Origin: Pyropia haitanensis
Taxonomy: Eukaryota; Rhodophyta; Bangiophyceae; Bangiales; Bangiaceae
NCBI GenBank assembly: GCA_008729055.1
Contig: SDUX01000006.1
Location: 1,373,501-1,437,500 of the forward strand
Direction of reading: 5' to 3'
DNA: 64,000 bases
The translations under genes and the position numbers were made by a program. Below the pieces are notes generated by a model. That model ran no database searches, was not told where the DNA came from, and worked only from the letters and a program-made list of their open reading frames with translations. This document shows, piece by piece, positions 22,111 through 32,675 of the stretch (the first letter of the stretch is position 1; each line of letters opens with the position of its first letter).

Positions 22111-24757
22111 TCACGAGACCCACCGCCCGTTATATCCCCCCTCCGCCACCCCCCCCGGTTGCGCCCACGCCGGGTCCTCCGCCGCGGGGGGCGTCCACAT
22201 GGGCGGCCCCGACGGCGCAACGCCCGCCGCAGCCGCCGCCGCCGCCGCGCGCGCCAGGCGGCGGTGGGAATACCCGCTGCCGCCGCCGCCACTGCCGCTG
22301 CTAACGGGCGCATCCCAAGCGGAGCGGAGGAGCGCGCTGCTAACTGTGGCAGTGCCGCCGCCCCCACCCTCGTCGGGAGCGCAAGCAGCGTCGCCGCCAC
22401 CCCCCCCCCCACCCCCCGCCCCGCGTCGTCTGCGTCCCAGTACCAGTCGGGCGCGTCGCACGGGATGGATGGCGTCGCTGCGGCGGTGGGGCTCTGCGGG
22501 GGAAGGCCGCTCGTGGCGGCCGCGGCAGCGGGCGCCCACACCGCATCCACCAACCGCAGGGTGGTGGTGACGGCCGGACCGGCGGCCGCAACGGCGGCGG
22601 GCACGCCGCCGCCGTCACCGCCGCGGCGCCCCGGCCGGGGTAGAGTTGGCGTGTGGCTCCCCAAGGGGGTGGTGGGGAGGCCCAAGGCGGGCACGCGAGT
22701 GGGGGCCAGCCCAGCGGGACGACGGGCGGGCAGGGGTCCCCCCGGCGGCGAAGGCTCCCCCCCTCTCCCTACCTTCTCCGGCACCACGGAGGGCGTCGCC
22801 CCTTCTGTCGCCGCCGCGGTTACTGCCGCGGACGTCGCCGCGGGCGGCGACGCCTCGACACGGAGGGAGCCGCCGAGGAGTGCCCCGCCTGTCACGGGCA
22901 CGATGGGCAGGCGTCCGCCTGGCGGGGCCAGCGCTAGGCACCCGAGGGAGGTGGTGACGGCCCCCAAGGGGGCAACCCCCCCCTCGCCGAGAACGCCGTC
23001 GCCAAACAGCTCAATGCGAAGGGGCCGGGTGGCGTCATCGCCCACAACGGCGTGGAGGTCCAGCTCCACGTCCAGTGACGCGTCGTGCAAGGGAGGGCAA
23101 ACTCCGCCCTCGGAAACGTCCCTGTCGCCGCCTGGTGCCCCCGTGTGGCCGGTCCCACCCCCAACGGCACCTCCATCGCCGCTGCCGCCGCCACCGTCGC
23201 TGCCACCGCCGCCGCCCCCACCGCCGTGGTCGTCACCACTCCGGGGCGGGGACCGGGGAAACACATCCACCGCCGCCGACCGGTAGACGGGGAGGAACTC
23301 GTCGCCCTCGGTGGAGTCCAGTACCGCGTGGTAGAGCACGTACGAAACACGCACGGGGGGGGGGGCAGCCGAAAGGAGGGGCTGCACCCCGCCACCGCCG
23401 CCCCCTCCCTTGGCCTTCCAATGGCGACGCCACCAGGAGCGGCGTCCGACCGCGCCCCCCCCTCCCCCCTGCCTCCCCCCAGCAGCCGCGCCCGCCACAG
23501 CATCCGCCCCGACCACCAGCCGAAGGCGCCACCCCCGGCGGGCCCCCCCAACGACCCGCTCTCCACATAAAAGGACAAAGCCGGCACGGCGTGGTGTGGC
23601 CAGCTCGTCACTGCCGCTGCCGCCGCCACCTCCACCGCCCGCGGCGCGGCCGCCGCTGTCCCCACCGGCGGACAGCGACAGCGCGCCGGTGGCAGCACCC
23701 CACGGCACGCCCCCCCGCGGGGAGACGCCGCCGCCCCCCTCCCCCGGGTGCCACAGCGCCCGCTCCACGCACCCATCCCGCGGCGCCCGCAGGTGGCGGG
23801 TACAAAACGAGGTCCACCCGAGAACCTCCTCCCCCTCGGCCGCCCCCCCCCCTCCCAACCATCCAAGGTATCACCACTGCCGCCGCCGCCACCGCCGCGC
23901 CGCCCCCGCCCCCCCTCCTCACGGCCGCGGCCGCCGCGGTTGCTGCCGCTGCCGCCTGTGGCCACCACCGCCACGTACAGCGGCGCGCCATCGTCGAGCG
24001 CCGACGGGTGGGTGCCCGGGTAGGGCAGCCGCAGCGCCGTCACGTACGACGGGCACCCGTCGGCGGGGACCACCTCGGTGCGGCCAAGCTCCACCCACAG
24101 GGGCGGCGGCAGCGGAATGACAGCCCGCTGCGGCGGCCGAGCCCGCTGCCATCGGGGGGATAGCGACAGTGCCGAGGCGGCCACCCAGCCGAGGCGGCCA
24201 CCCCCCTCCTCCCCCCGACCACGACCACCGCCGCCGCTACCATCGACGCCGACGCCGCCAAGGCTGCCACGATGCGTGGCCCACGCGCGGCTCAGCCGGC
24301 GCCCCACCGGGCTGGACCGCCGACGCGACCGGCCGGCGGAGCGGTGCAGGTGCGCCTGTGCCGCCCGCCCCGGCGAGTCCCCCGCCCAGGTCGGGAACGG
24401 CAAGGGCGACGCCGGCGCGCCGGGAGGCCCCCCCGACCGCATCGATGGCGACGACGGCGGCGGGGACCAGGGGGCGGTCGCCGCGGCGGCCGCCCCAGGG
24501 GAGGACCATGGAGAACAGGGGGAGACAGGCGAGCCCGGTGAGGGCGGCCCGGCGACGCCGCCGACGCCGCCGCCGCCCCCCACCCCCGCCGGTGACAGGT
24601 GCGATAGCGGAAAGGCCGACGACGCAAACGGCGACGCGTACGGCGCGGGCGCCAGCAGCACCGCGTAAGTGGACGGTGGGGGGGCGGCCCGGCGACGGCG
24701 GGGGGGAAGGGACACCCCAAAGACGGCCAGCCGGATGTCGAGGTAGACGGGTCGCAT
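22111..24757 (-). CDS. C2-domain protein, copine-like (frame breaks at two C-runs)
   Basis: Starts at ATG 24,757 with VYLDIRLAVFGVSLPPRRRR, like the first strands of a C2 domain. WVELGRTEVVPADGCPSYVT (about 24,040-24,100) closely follows the copine C2A pattern WxExGRTEVxxNxxNPxW. A second C2-like part has VSYVLYHAVLDSTEGDEFLP, DVELDLHAVV and PLRIELFGDGVLGEGG (about 22,980-23,350). No von Willebrand A domain of copines is seen; the rest is Gly/Pro/Ala-rich. The first frame passes to the second inside the C-run 23,843-23,852 (WEGGG to AAEGEEVLGWTSFC). A second switch at 22,400-22,410 is likely, because only the new frame has GC-ending codons and a sensible end (AQPGGVAEGGYNGRWVS, stop at 22,111). 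Without that switch the stop is 21,921. Membrane or Ca2+ binding is inferred from C2 homology. Confidence 0.55.
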
Positions 24758-25133
24758 GACGGGAGAGGGGGGAGGGGGGGGGCGAGCACCAAGGACAGAG
24801 GGAGGGGGTGGGGGGGGGGCTTGCTAGTGGAAAGCGCAACTGACACATGCGCGGAAGGGGGGGATGCGAGGGAGGAAGGGTGGCGGGCGCGAGACCAACC
24901 GGCGGCCGCTCGACGGGGGAGCTCACTGCAACGAGACGCGGGAGGCGGCGGGGTCGCCGGTTGAGCGGAAGGGGCTGGCGGGACGGCCGAGCCATCCCCG
25001 ACGGCCAAGGGGAACCCCGACTGTGGGCACCCCCCCGGCTGCCGCGGGCCCTCCCCCCACCGCTGCCGTGGTCGCCGCCATCGGAGGCAGGGTTGGCGCC
25101 CGACTTCCCCCGCGCCGCCTCCACCCTCCTCGT

Positions 25134-25448
25134 TCACGGCACGCACCCCATCGGGGCGGCCGCTGCCGCCAGCTGTCGCCCGCTGCCCCTGCCGCTGCCG
25201 CCGCGGCTGCCGCTACCATTGCCGCCGCTGTCGCCGCCGCTGCCGCCGCTGCGGATGCCGCCTGCCCGGCCGCGGCAGCGGTCGCGGCTGCGTGGGGGGG
25301 GGGAGCGGACGAGCAAGGCATCCGCCGGTGCAGCCTCCTCGTTCCGGGTGGCGGTGGGCAGCGTCGCCTCCGGGCGGGGAATTGGGGTGGGGGGCGGGGG
25401 GAGTGGGAAGGAAGGTGAATCGGCCTCGCTCATCCAGGATCGAGCCAT
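25134..25448 (-). CDS. Hypothetical low-complexity protein
   Basis: From ATG 25,448 (MARSWMSEADSPSFPLPPPP), about 104 aa rich in Pro, Arg, Gly and Ser. The first 45 residues look protein-like; after the C-run at about 25,297-25,305 another frame (AAATAAAAGQAASAA, stop near 24,923) may be the true continuation. No family recognised. Confidence 0.3.
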   Translation of the reverse strand: MARSWMSEADSPSFPLPPPPTPIPRPEATLPTATRNEEAAPADALLVRSPPPRSRDRCRGRAGGIRSGGSGGDSGGNGSGSRGGSGRGSGRQLAAAAAPMGCVP

Positions 25449-26476
25449 GTTGGGGGGGAGAGGAAGGGGTGGGGGGAGGACGCCTCCCCTCGTTACTTGC
25501 ACGGTCATCCTTACGGTGCCGCCACTGGGCACGTGCCGTCGGGTGTCGGCGGTGTCGGCGCGCGTGCCGCCAGATGCGGCGCTTCCCTATCCAACTACTC
25601 TGGAACAGGGAAGCAGTTGTGTGGGGTTACGGCGTGGCCAAGTTCACAACGTCCACAACGCGGACAAGGAAGCGCACTCGAATTTGGGGCGTGTGGTGGC
25701 GCCCCGCCCCCCCGCCGCGCCGACGTCGACGCACCGCCGCCACGGGCAAACGCGCCGCCGCGGCGGTGCGTGCGTCGCTGCCGTGTGGCGGCGTTCCACC
25801 AGCCGACTGGTGTGTGCCGTGACGGCCGTGAATGGGACAATGGTGGTGGGAGGGAGGGGGGGGGTCGGCGACGCCGCCCCACGTCCCCTCGCACGCCCTG
25901 TGCCGCGGGGACCGTCGCCTCGGTATCGGCGGCTGCTGCCGCCGTGGCGGCCGTGCCCTCGGGGGAAAGAGAAGGGGGGTCTTGCCGCCACTACCACAGC
26001 GGCAGCCGGCGCCACTGCCGCTGCCGCGGCCGTCGCCACCTCGCGGCGCGTGCGGCGCGGGTCCCCCTCTGGCGCCCGCCGCGTCGTTGCCGGGACGGCA
26101 GGCTCCGGCCCGCGGCCGCGCCGCCGCGCGCCATTCTCTGGCTGCTGGCACCTCGGCCGCTGGGCCGCGGCGGGGAAGCGGCGGCGGCCGCCGCCGCCCC
26201 ATTTAACCGCGTCGCCAAGCTTGAGGATCGCGCGTGCGCCGGACCACCGCCGCTCTCCCGCCCGCCCGCTGCCGTCCCTCTCGCTGAGCAGGACCCTCCC
26301 CCCCCCGCCTGCCGTCGCCTTCTCTCACTCAACAGCCGCACGACGCCTCAGCGGCGCCGGCAGCAGCTTCTCTCACGCCCCTCCCCCTCCCCCGCCGCTC
26401 GACTTGACCCTATCTTCCCTTCCCCTCTGTCTCTCTTCCACCGCCCACTTGCCACTCGGCGAGGCACTCCGCGGCC
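25449..26476. other. Intergenic; putative upstream region of the Ig-like gene
   Basis: No gene recognised. CCATTTAACCGC at about 26,197-26,208 is the only T/A-rich core-promoter-like spot; 26,240-26,470 is C/T-rich, as in the 5' UTR of the secreted protein gene at 20,198. Confidence 0.4.
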
Positions 26477-26980
26477 ATGGGCCTGCGACTTGTTTCCGCG
26501 TTGGCGTTGCTGCTCGTCGCCGCCACCGCTCGCGGGGTGGCGGCGTCCCCTTCCCCCCCCACGCCCTACTACCCACCCCCCCCCGGCGAGGTCATCACGA
26601 TCGTTGCGTTTTGGATCATCAACCCCGCGACCGGCAAGTGGGTGCACCCCCTCAACGCGACGAGCACCATCCACCTCGCCGAAGGCCCCATCGCGGTCGG
26701 CGCGGTCGTTGGCCCCGCGTCGGCGAGCGCCGACGGCGGCGCGGCGGTCATGGCCGCCGACCCCGACCCCGACGCGCCGTCCTACTCGGTCGTGTGGACG
26801 ACGCCAAAGCAGTGGGCACACACGGACGAGGCGGCGCCGTACTTGCTGGCGGGGGACTACCGCGGCCGCGTGCGGTCGGTGGACCTCTACCCGGGCACCT
26901 TGCGGCTGGGCGCGTACGTCAACACGGGGGGGGGGGACCCCTCCCAGCGGGAGCGGGTGCTCAACGTGCGGGTGCTGTGA
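26477..26980 (+). CDS. Secreted single-module Ig-like (bacterial-type) surface protein
   Basis: 167 aa from ATG 26,477 (GGCCATGGG context). A signal peptide (GLRLVSALALLLVAATARGV) is followed by a Pro-rich linker. One beta-sandwich module follows: VAFWIINPATGKWVHPLNAT, INxA-like strand IHLAEGPIAVGAVV, SYSVVWTTPKQWAHTDEAAP, YLLAGDYRGRVRSVDLYPGT and LRLGAYVNTGG. This matches the pattern sFxLInadTdxxixpLxxgxxInLa...tEnxaPYaLxGDxxGdy...pGxhtLtA seen in repeated modules of secreted bacterial and algal surface proteins. NAT is a possible N-glycosylation site. Likely a cell-wall or extracellular binding protein (inference). Confidence 0.75.
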   Translation: MGLRLVSALALLLVAATARGVAASPSPPTPYYPPPPGEVITIVAFWIINPATGKWVHPLNATSTIHLAEGPIAVGAVVGPASASADGGAAVMAADPDPDAPSYSVVWTTPKQWAHTDEAAPYLLAGDYRGRVRSVDLYPGTLRLGAYVNTGGGDPSQRERVLNVRVL

Positions 26981-27791
26981 GAGGGGCTGCATGGGACCGT
27001 TCCTTAGGCAGAGATTCGAGAGCATGGGTGGGGGGGAGCCATACATTGGGCGTCGCTCGGGTGTATCATGGAATGGTGGCAAGTGGCTCAAGCAGGGAAA
27101 GCTGTCGGGGAGGAAGGAGCAGGTAGAGGCTCAGGGCACGGGTGCCCACGGGTGGCTCTCTGGTGATGGTTTTTCTTTGTTGTCTTGTGTGCATCGCCTT
27201 GTCGCACCATTGGAACGCCTTCAAGGTGTGCTGCTCTTCCAGTGGCCCTCCAGCGCCCACCGCCGCAGCGGTATCTCCCACCCTAGCCGTCGCCTTGTCA
27301 GACGCGCACGCGGTCGCTTTCGCGGCTTGCCATCACGTCCAGTAAGGGTGCCGCCTGCCTGGAGCGGCAGTCGCATTGGCGGTGGAGCTGCGCAAGAAAA
27401 CTGCACTATTGGACGGTGCAGCGGATCCCCTGCCCGAGCTCTCCTCTCCCCCGCCCCTATCTCTTTCTCTTCTGTCTCCAGTTGGCATCACACGGGGTAG
27501 CGGCGGCGCCCATCAGGCCATGACCGCCGAACGCTGTGGATGCGCGCCTCGCCCGTTCGCCAGGCAAGAGAGAGTGTGTGCCACGTGGTCGAGCACGCAA
27601 ACAGTCAGTAATTGTCAAGTTTCGTTCACAATTTCTTCGGACGGATGCACAGTCTGTAGCATCAAGTAAGACTTGTTCATCACCGCCGCCGTCGCGCGCC
27701 GCCGGCGTCCTTTGGGCAGCGCGGCGTGCGGTTGTGGCAACTCGCCCGACCGCCCGCCCTCGTCACCGCTGTACGCTCTATTTCGGCGCCC
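26981..27791. other. Intergenic; no gene supported
   Basis: Composition is less extreme here (about 60% GC by eye). Short frames on both strands lack recognisable content. The stretch presumably holds the 3' UTR of the Ig-like gene and the promoter of the QPRT-like gene. Confidence 0.4.
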
Positions 27792-29936
27792 ATGGATGGT
27801 GAGGTTGACCATGTCTCACCTCGGTCAGTGGTTGAAGCGGGCATGGCGGGCATCAACTTGTGCGACCTGATGGCCAAGGCCGGTGGTGGTAGTGGCGGCG
27901 GTAGCGACGGCGTGGGCGGCGGCGGCGGCGGCGGCACGCTGTCTGTCGCCGCGAGCCTGCCGCCAAACGGTGACGACGGCAGTGGTGGCGACCTCTCCGC
28001 GGCGGCAGCGGCTGCCTACGCGTGTGCAGTTGACGCGGACGGCCTCCCGGAGGGCCTCGTCACGCCGCCCAGCACGGTCGGCGATGGGTTCGCCACCCCC
28101 CCTGGCGGCGCGTCGGCGGCTATGCGCCTCGTCGCGTGCAGTCTCAGCCCCTACGCCTCCCCGTCCCCCTCGGGCTTGGACGCCATGGACGACGTTGCCG
28201 CCGCTGCGTCTGCCGCCGTGCACTCGCCGCTCGGCGTGTCGAGCGGCGGCGAGCTGCCGGTCCTGCCGTGGGCGCCCGACGCGTACCACGTGCCGGCGCC
28301 ATCGCCAGTATCGACGCCCCCACCGGACGGAGGAGAGGGGGGGGGAAGGGGGAGGGCGGACACGAGCGCCACTCTGCATGACCCGGCGGCTACCGCCGCT
28401 GCCGCTGCCGCTGCCACTGCCGCTGCCGCTGCCGCTGCCACTGCCGCTGCCGCTGCCGCTGCCGCTGTCGACTCGGCCGCCATGGAGACGGCGGGGCACG
28501 CCCCACCCGCGGCCCTCTCCCCCCATTCCGGCAGCGGCGGCGCCGACGGGGAGCCACCTGCCGACGTGCCCATCCCACAGTCCTCCTCCCCCCTTTCCCC
28601 CGCGCCCGTCGCGCTGCCGTCGGCGGACGCCGTCGCAACCGCGGGCGAGGCGTCCCTGGACGAGGTCGCCGACGTGTTTGACCCCGCCTCGTTTGGCGGT
28701 CCCGGCGGGCTGGCCTTTGTCGACTCCAGCCTCGACGCTCTGCCCCTGCCGTTGGCCACCAATGGCCCAGGCGGGGCGGCGGAGGCGGCTGCCGCGGCAC
28801 TCCCCTCTGCCCGGTCCATACGGGCGCTGGTGCAGTCATGGCTGGCCAACGAGGCCCCCGTTGGCAACGTGGCCGCCTGCCTCGCCGGCGACGCCCCTGC
28901 GGTTGCGGAGGTCAAGCTGACGGGGGTGGCCATGCTTGCTGGCCGCCCGTATGTGGACGCCCTGTGGGCAGAGCTGGGGTGTGTCATCCGGTGGCTGGAC
29001 CCCCACCGTGGGAAGGAGGCGGAGGGGGAGGGGGTGGCAGACGACGGCCCCGGCATCATGGAGACCCCGCCAAAGATAGAGGTGGTGGCCCCGGCAGTCG
29101 ATATTGATGATTTGCCGGTCCCCCCGCTGCAGCCGCTGCGCTCCCCGGCCGTCTTGGGCGAGGCGGTCCCCCCTGCCGCACTCCCCGCTCCATCCCCCGT
29201 CGACGAGTGGACGGACGGCGCCGTCGCGGCCGCCGTCCCCGTGACGGTGGCCAAGGTGTGGGGCCCCGCGCGGGCGCTCTTGCGCGGCGAGCGCCTTGCG
29301 ACGGGCATCCTCCGGCGGGCATCGTCGGTGGCCACCGCCGCCGCGCGGCTCGCCGAGATTGGCCGCGGCGTCGGCTGGGAGGGCCGCCTCCTCGGCGAGA
29401 CCGCCGCCGTGCCCGCGTGGCCCGCCGTCGACGCGCACGGCCTGCGCGTCGGCGGGGCGGCGCCGCTGCCCGGCGGCGGCGCCGACGATGGGCGGTCCGC
29501 CGCGGGCGTCGACGACGGCGCCGGCCACGGGGTCGTCGACGGCGGCGGCGGCGGCGGCGGCGGGTGGCCGTGGGCGGTGCTCCGGCCGTGCCACATGGTG
29601 TCCCTCGGCGCGCCGACCACAGTCGTCTGCACGGCGCGGCTGCTCGCCGGCCGCCGTGGCCGCGTCGCGGTCGTGTGCACGACGCTGCGGCAGGCCGAGG
29701 TGGCGGCCGCGGCTGGCGCCGACGCGGTGCGGCTGGCGGGGTTTGGGGCGGCCGCGTTCCGCGACGCCGCCGCGCGGCTGCGGCGCGCGCACGGGCGGGG
29801 GGTGCGGGTGGAGGGGGCGGGCGGGCTGTCGCCCGAGGCGCTGCCGGCCTACTTTTGTGACGCCGCCGACGTGCTTGCCGTCCAGTTGGATGCGGTGCAG
29901 GCGCGGGTGGGCGTCGTCTGTGACGTGTCGTGGTGA
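27792..29936 (+). CDS. Quinolinate phosphoribosyltransferase-like pseudoenzyme with long N-terminal extension
   Basis: 714 aa from ATG 27,792 (MDGEVDHVSPRSVVEAGMAG). Residues 1-340 are low complexity with an Ala/Thr microsatellite (28,391-28,470). Residues about 341-710 follow the two-domain QPRTase (NadC) order: ALVQSWLANEAPVGNVAACL; GVAMLAGRPYVDALWAELGC; VAKVWGPARALLRGERLATG (family GPARxLLxxERxxLN); RRASSVATAAARLAEI (family SGIATxTrrxVE); CTTLRQAEVAAAAGADAVRL; VEGAGGLSPEALPAYFCDAA. Key catalytic stretches are lost. DTRKTTPGLR appears as GETAAVPAWPAVDAHGLR, the HR of GGGxxHR is absent, LIKDNH appears as VLRPCH, and LDN appears as LAG. It is therefore probably not an active NAD-synthesis enzyme; a regulatory or scaffold role is inference. 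Confidence 0.75.
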   Translation: MDGEVDHVSPRSVVEAGMAGINLCDLMAKAGGGSGGGSDGVGGGGGGGTLSVAASLPPNGDDGSGGDLSAAAAAAYACAVDADGLPEGLVTPPSTVGDGFATPPGGASAAMRLVACSLSPYASPSPSGLDAMDDVAAAASAAVHSPLGVSSGGELPVLPWAPDAYHVPAPSPVSTPPPDGGEGGGRGRADTSATLHDPAATAAAAAAATAAAAAAATAAAAAAAAVDSAAMETAGHAPPAALSPHSGSGGADGEPPADVPIPQSSSPLSPAPVALPSADAVATAGEASLDEVADVFDPASFGGPGGLAFVDSSLDALPLPLATNGPGGAAEAAAAALPSARSIRALVQSWLANEAPVGNVAACLAGDAPAVAEVKLTGVAMLAGRPYVDALWAELGCVIRWLDPHRGKEAEGEGVADDGPGIMETPPKIEVVAPAVDIDDLPVPPLQPLRSPAVLGEAVPPAALPAPSPVDEWTDGAVAAAVPVTVAKVWGPARALLRGERLATGILRRASSVATAAARLAEIGRGVGWEGRLLGETAAVPAWPAVDAHGLRVGGAAPLPGGGADDGRSAAGVDDGAGHGVVDGGGGGGGGWPWAVLRPCHMVSLGAPTTVVCTARLLAGRRGRVAVVCTTLRQAEVAAAAGADAVRLAGFGAAAFRDAAARLRRAHGRGVRVEGAGGLSPEALPAYFCDAADVLAVQLDAVQARVGVVCDVSW

Positions 29937-30640
29937 GCGGCGGTAGGGAGGTGGGGGGGGGGGGCTGGGCGGGTGGCAGGAGGACCGCCACGGGCGGCTT
30001 GCGTCCCGCTTTTTTTTTTTTTTTGGTGTCTCTGCCCTTTTTTTTTTGCCGTCACTGCGTGCATGTCTTTCGCGGGGTGCCTCTGCGTGGGCTGCGTCGC
30101 CGGTACTGTACGGACGGGCTGTACGGGAAGAACAGCACCAGGCGAGGCCCCATTGCGGCAACCAACGTGCCGAGGACGGCGTATCCTGCCGAGACAGTCT
30201 GCGTGTCTTGTCCAGATGGCCGGTGCGCCCATGTCCGTCCCACCCGGCTGGACACGTCCGCTTGGACCACCTTTCCACGACGCGCCCAGCTCCTCATCTG
30301 CCCGCCGTCACGCGGGGGGAAAAGGCTGGCCGTCGACGGGAACCGCGCAGGCGGGGTCGTCGCGGCGGGGTCCGCCGCGGTCGTCGACGTGGATTGGCGG
30401 GGGACCAGCGTTTCGCCCTTGCGGCCGCCTTGATCCTCTCTCGAGAGCAGCCGTGCCGTGCCACGACGGATGTGCCGCGCTCCGCCGTCCGCGTCCGTCT
30501 GGGCAACACGGCCCGCCCGCTCCTCCGCGCTACCCCTCCCCTCTGCTCCCCTCCCCGCCGCCTTGTCTCGTACGGTACGCCTCTGCTCTCCCACACCGCG
30601 CCCCCCCCCCCCTCCCCCCCCCTCCCCGCCCCCCCGCGCC
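29937..30640. other. Intergenic between QPRT-like and ATP23 genes
   Basis: Contains two T-runs (30,010-30,025 and 30,039-30,048) just after the QPRT-like stop, possible 3'-UTR features, and C/T-rich DNA before the ATP23 ATG. No gene seen. Confidence 0.45.
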
Positions 30641-31692
30641 ATGGCCACCCCCGCCGCCACGAGCAGCAACGGCGAGCTCCCCGCCGCGGCGGAGCCGCCG
30701 CCCCCCCCCCCCCCCCCACCGCCGCCAACGACGCGGCCGAGCCGCCGCCGACGCCCGCCGAGGCGGCCGCCGCCGCCGCCCAGCTCCGCCGCTGTGAGGC
30801 GTGGAAGGACGCGGTGCTGTCCAAGTACGTACCGCCGCCGACGGTGCGGCCGCCGTTGGTGCTGCCGCCGTCTGTGTGGGTTTGTTGGTGGCCGTCCGTT
30901 GTTGCACGCGTTTTTTTTTTTTTTTTTTTCGCCGCCTCCGACCCTTTTTTTTTCGGTGCACACCTTGTGTGCCCCCGACGCGAGAGCTCATGCCCCCTAT
31001 GGCTGCGGGACTGACGCTCCATTCCCCTTTTGACGTTGCTTGTTGCTCTTTCTGTTTCTTCTTGTGTCCGCCCACCCCCCCCCCCCCTCCCCCCCCTCCC
31101 CCCCCCCCCCCTTCCACCTCCCTGCCGTCTGTCCACGCGGACAGGGACCCGACCGTGCTCTTCCTCCTCAAGCACCTCCGCCGCGGCGGCTGCGCCCTCC
31201 CCCCCACCGCCGTCACCTGCACGCCCTGCCCGCCGACCCTCGCCGGCGGCTACACCGCCGCGCGCACCGTCGTCCTCTGCGCCAACCGGCTGACGTCGCG
31301 CGCGCACACCGGCACGACGGTCGCGCACGAGCTCATCCACGCGTACGACGACTGCCGCGGGGAGGTGGACTGGGCGCGGTGCGCGCACCACGCGTGCTCC
31401 GAGGTGCGCGCCGCCGCCCTGTCGGGCGACTGCGCGTTCCTGCGGGAGGTGGTCGCGCGGGGGCACTGGGCGCTCCGCCGGCAGTTCCGCGCGTGCGTCC
31501 GCCGGCGGGCGGTGCTGAGCGTGGAGATGAACGCGGGGTGTGTGGCGGAGGCGGCGGAGGGGGGGGGGGGGGGGGGGGGGGGCGGGCCTCGCGTCGCTCG
31601 TGCCGGCCGGCCCGTCCAAGGCGGAGCGCGCGGTCGACGCGGTGTGGGCGCGCTGCTACGCCGACACCGCCCCGTTTGATCGCATGCCATGA
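30641..31692 (+). CDS. ATP23: Mitochondrial inner-membrane metalloprotease ATP23 (M76), one intron
   Basis: Exon 1 is 30,641-30,824: ATGGCC start, Pro/Ala-rich N-terminus, then LRRCEAWKDAVLSK. Exon 2 is 31,145-31,692: DPTVLFLLKHLRRGGC, then the zinc-protease motif HELIHAYDDCR, WARCAHHACSEVRAAALSGD, FRACVRRRAVLSVEMN and the ending VWARCYADTAPFDRMP. These are the signature blocks of peptidase family M76 in order. The phase-2 intron 30,825-31,144 starts GTACGT and ends CAG, rejoining AA|G into Lys. Two homopolymer frame breaks occur: the 17-C run at 30,701-30,717 and the 24-G run at 31,559-31,582; on both sides the protein continues correctly in another frame. ATP23 processes subunit 6 of the F1Fo ATPase and helps assemble it (yeast knowledge). 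Confidence 0.9.
30825..31144 (+). other. ATP23 intron
   Basis: 320 bp, donor GTACGT, acceptor GCGGACAG, with T-runs (30,910-30,929 and 30,944-30,952) and long C tracts upstream of the acceptor. Confidence 0.8.
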
Positions 31693-31767
31693 GGTGGGGG
31701 GGGAGGGGGGGGGGGGGGGGGGGGGGGTGGAGGGTGCGCCGCGCGCCTGGGGGGGGGGAGGGGGGGG

Positions 31768-32120
31768 GAGGGAGGGCGGAGAGGACGGGCTGGGAGGGGA
31801 GGGAGCACCGCGGCGGTGGGGACCGCCCGTTGACGGCGCGGGTGGCGGTGCGCGGGTGGCCGGGGAGGGGCGGGGGGGGGAGGGAGGGCGGAGAGGACGG
31901 GCTGGGAGGGGAGGGAGCACCGCGGCGGTGGGGACCGCCCGTTGACGGCGCGGGTGGCGGTGCGCGGGTGGCCTGGGAGGGGGGGGGGGGGGGGGGCGGG
32001 GGGGGGGAGGGAGGGCGGAGAGGACGGGCTGGGAGGGGAGGGAGCACCGCGGCGGTGGGGACCGCCCGTTGACGGCGCGGGTGGCGGTGCGCGGGTGGCC
32101 GGGGAGGGGGGGGGGGGGGG
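31768..32120 (+). repeat. Tandem repeat, three copies of a ~118-126-bp unit
   Basis: Copies begin near 31,770, 31,883 and 32,010. Each contains GGCGGAGAGGACGGGCTGGG, then GCACCGCGGCGGTGGGGACC and GACGGCGCGGGTGGCGGTGC. The copies are nearly identical apart from the length of the G-run between them. The array lies immediately 3' of ATP23. Confidence 0.85.
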
Positions 32121-32518
32121 GGGCGGGGGGGGGGGGTGGGGGGGGGTGCGCGACGCCACCGCCCCCGCGTTAAGTTTTGGGGGGGGGGACCCCGCCGCGC
32201 CGCCCCCGTGGCGGTTGTCGCGTCCGTGCCGGCCGGCCCGCGCGCCGGCCGGCGGAGGGGGGACTGGGCGGCCAGCGGGGGACGACCGGCGGGCGGGCGG
32301 CGGCGGCCGCCGCGCCGCCGGCCGCGCGCCGCCAGCCGCGGCGGCCGCGGCGGTCGTCGGCCGCCGCGGCCGGCCGCCGCCGCCGCCGCCGCGCCGACGG
32401 TCGCCGCGCCGCCCGTGGCGCGGCCGCCCGCCCGCCCGCCCGCCCGCCCGCCCGCCCGCCCGCCGCGCGCGTCGACGCGGCGGCGGTCGCCACCGCCGCG
32501 CGCGGCCGGTCGGCCGCC

Positions 32519-32549
<31 letters not shown>

Positions 32550-32629
32550 GACGCCCTCACGCGCCGCGTCGCGTATCTGCGGGCGCCACCCCGCGGCGGC
32601 GTCTGCGGGGGAGCGGGCGTCCCCCCCCC

Positions 32630-32675
<46 letters not shown>

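Noticed and set aside
24847..27126. Plus-strand frame of about 760 codons covering the Ig-like gene.
   Set aside because: It overlaps that gene in another frame, has no credible start and encodes Arg/Pro-rich shadow sequence.
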